Source of the DNA: GCA-003244245 sp052390495
GTDB lineage: Bacteria; Actinomycetota; Actinomycetes; Mycobacteriales; Pseudonocardiaceae
Direction: 5' to 3'
Length of the DNA stretch: 5,209 bases
NCBI GenBank assembly: GCA_052390495.1
Contig: JBQTGW010000321.1
Span: 1-5,209, forward strand
The notes beneath the pieces are model-generated. The model worked only from the letters and a program-made list of their open reading frames with translations, made no database searches and had not been told where the DNA came from. Positions 4,660 to 5,209 of the stretch are shown piece after piece (position 1 is the first letter of the stretch; each line of letters begins with the position of its first letter). The translations under genes and the position numbers were made by a program.

Positions 4660-4681
4660 GTCCGTGGAGCGCCGCCGACCG

Positions 4682-5209
4682 TCAGCGGAACAGGTCGTCG
4701 ACCGAGTCCGCGGTGGCCGCCCGGCGCACCCACACCTCGAGCTGGCCGAGATCGCGGCACCCACTGATCCGGGCGCGGGCTTCCTCGGTCACCGAGATAC
4801 CCCGGGCGTCGAGGAACGTGAGCACGGCCTTGGCCTCACCCTTGGCTTCGCCTTGGGCTTCGCCTTGGGCGACGAACTTCTGGGCGTACTCACTGAGGTA
4901 TTCGTAGGTGTGGGTCGACATCAGTGCCTCCAGATGGCGTCGCGCCGCCGCGGGCAGCGCAGCGAAGACCAACTCAGCGTACAAGACCGCATGCTCGGTC
5001 TCGACCAGCGCGAGTGCCCCGACCAGCACGTCGAGCACCCCCCGACGGGCCGGGTCCCCGCCGTGCGCCACCGCCGACAACACCACCAACTCCGGAGCCC
5101 AACCCGTCTGGTCGGCCTCCGCGAGCACCGGGAGCAGGTCCGGCCCCAGCACCGCCGGAGGAATCCGCGCCCCGGTGTTGCCCAGCTCGATCGGCCTCGC
5201 CGCCCACGC
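4682..5209 (-). CDS. Actinobacterial protein with GEA-repeat region (possibly Rpn/PD-(D/E)XK-nuclease related), C-terminal part
   Basis: The last 175 codons of a leftward gene; its start lies beyond the right edge and the frame is open to base 5209 (AWAARPIELGNTGARIPPA). The pattern is one I know from many streptomycete and related genomes: VLGPDLLPVL, a helical stretch ending AALPAAARRHLEALMSTHTYEYLSEYAQKF, a short run of GEAQGEAKGEAKA repeats, then VLTFLDARGISVTEEARARI and the end WVRRAATADSVDDLFR. These proteins are usually called hypothetical. The missing N-terminal half may carry a PD-(D/E)XK nuclease-like domain as in Rpn/transposase-like proteins, but that cannot be seen here. An ATG-like GTG at 5152 is internal, not the start. 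The repeat region looks prone to changes in copy number. Confidence 0.8.
   Translation of the reverse strand, partial: AWAARPIELGNTGARIPPAVLGPDLLPVLAEADQTGWAPELVVLSAVAHGGDPARRGVLDVLVGALALVETEHAVLYAELVFAALPAAARRHLEALMSTHTYEYLSEYAQKFVAQGEAQGEAKGEAKAVLTFLDARGISVTEEARARISGCRDLGQLEVWVRRAATADSVDDLFR
4835..4870 (-). repeat. 12-bp tandem repeat coding for GEAQ/GEAK units
   Basis: Two identical 12-base units (4847-4858 and 4859-4870, TTCGCCTTGGGC on the plus strand) are preceded by a degenerate third unit (4835-4846). Each encodes four residues (AQGE or AKGE in the leftward protein). The 12-base length keeps the frame if copies are gained or lost. Confidence 0.8.

Noticed and set aside
4135..4764. 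209-residue minus-strand frame opposite the toxin-antitoxin operon
   Set aside because: It is antisense to two genes with clear motifs and has a low-complexity Ser/Arg-rich composition.
1..5209. CRISPR arrays, tRNA or rRNA genes, intact insertion sequences
   Set aside because: No regularly spaced repeats, no cloverleaf-like segments with a T-loop motif, and no transposase gene with terminal repeats were seen on either strand.

Overview
The window reads as high-GC DNA from an actinobacterium (Streptomyces/Pseudonocardiales-like). Third codon positions are strongly G/C in most genes, GTG starts are common, and several proteins have the look of actinomycete families: a TetR regulator with a tetracycline-repressor-type C-terminal half, VapBC-type PIN toxins, and an actinobacterial protein ending in GEAQGEAK-type repeats. 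The genus cannot be fixed from the sequence alone. Family assignments come from motif recognition, not from searches.

Layout. The minus strand at 1-469 holds the N-terminal half of a bacterial voltage-gated cation channel that runs off the left edge. Divergent from it is a 45-codon remnant of a P-loop ATPase (520-657), overlapped by an ATGA junction with a PIN-domain ribonuclease gene (654-1052) that has no visible antitoxin. A 50-codon coding-like minus-strand scrap (1062-1214) follows. Next is a gene of visibly lower GC content for a single-pass membrane protein with a cysteine-containing extracytoplasmic domain (1268-1948). A hairpin-rich convergent gap (1949-2086) separates it from a VOC/glyoxalase-fold gene on the minus strand (2087-2479), which is divergent from a TetR regulator (2578-3348). 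The two share an AT-rich promoter/operator island at about 2531-2552.

From 3349 to 3693 there is no intact gene. This stretch holds a likely terminator, a coding relic on the plus strand and a long GC hairpin. The minus strand at 3694-3990 keeps only the C-terminal third of an aldo/keto reductase. It is cut off where the promoter of a complete toxin-antitoxin operon begins: a ribbon-helix-helix-like antitoxin at 4016-4252 and a PIN toxin at 4249-4659, overlapping by GTGA. The window ends in the C-terminal part of an actinobacterial protein on the minus strand (4682-5209).

How it fits together. Only two groups look functionally linked: the VOC/TetR divergent pair, probably a ligand-responsive regulator controlling a binding or resistance-type protein, and the RHH/PIN toxin-antitoxin operon. 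The rest looks like an accessory region shaped by insertion and decay. It has three or four broken genes, two PIN toxin genes (one apparently orphan) and one gene of unlike composition. I found no tRNA, rRNA, CRISPR array, intact insertion sequence or replication origin. I do not see a clearly new multi-gene system. The most unusual items are the ATPase fragment occupying the antitoxin position before the first PIN gene, and the low-GC membrane protein of unknown function.
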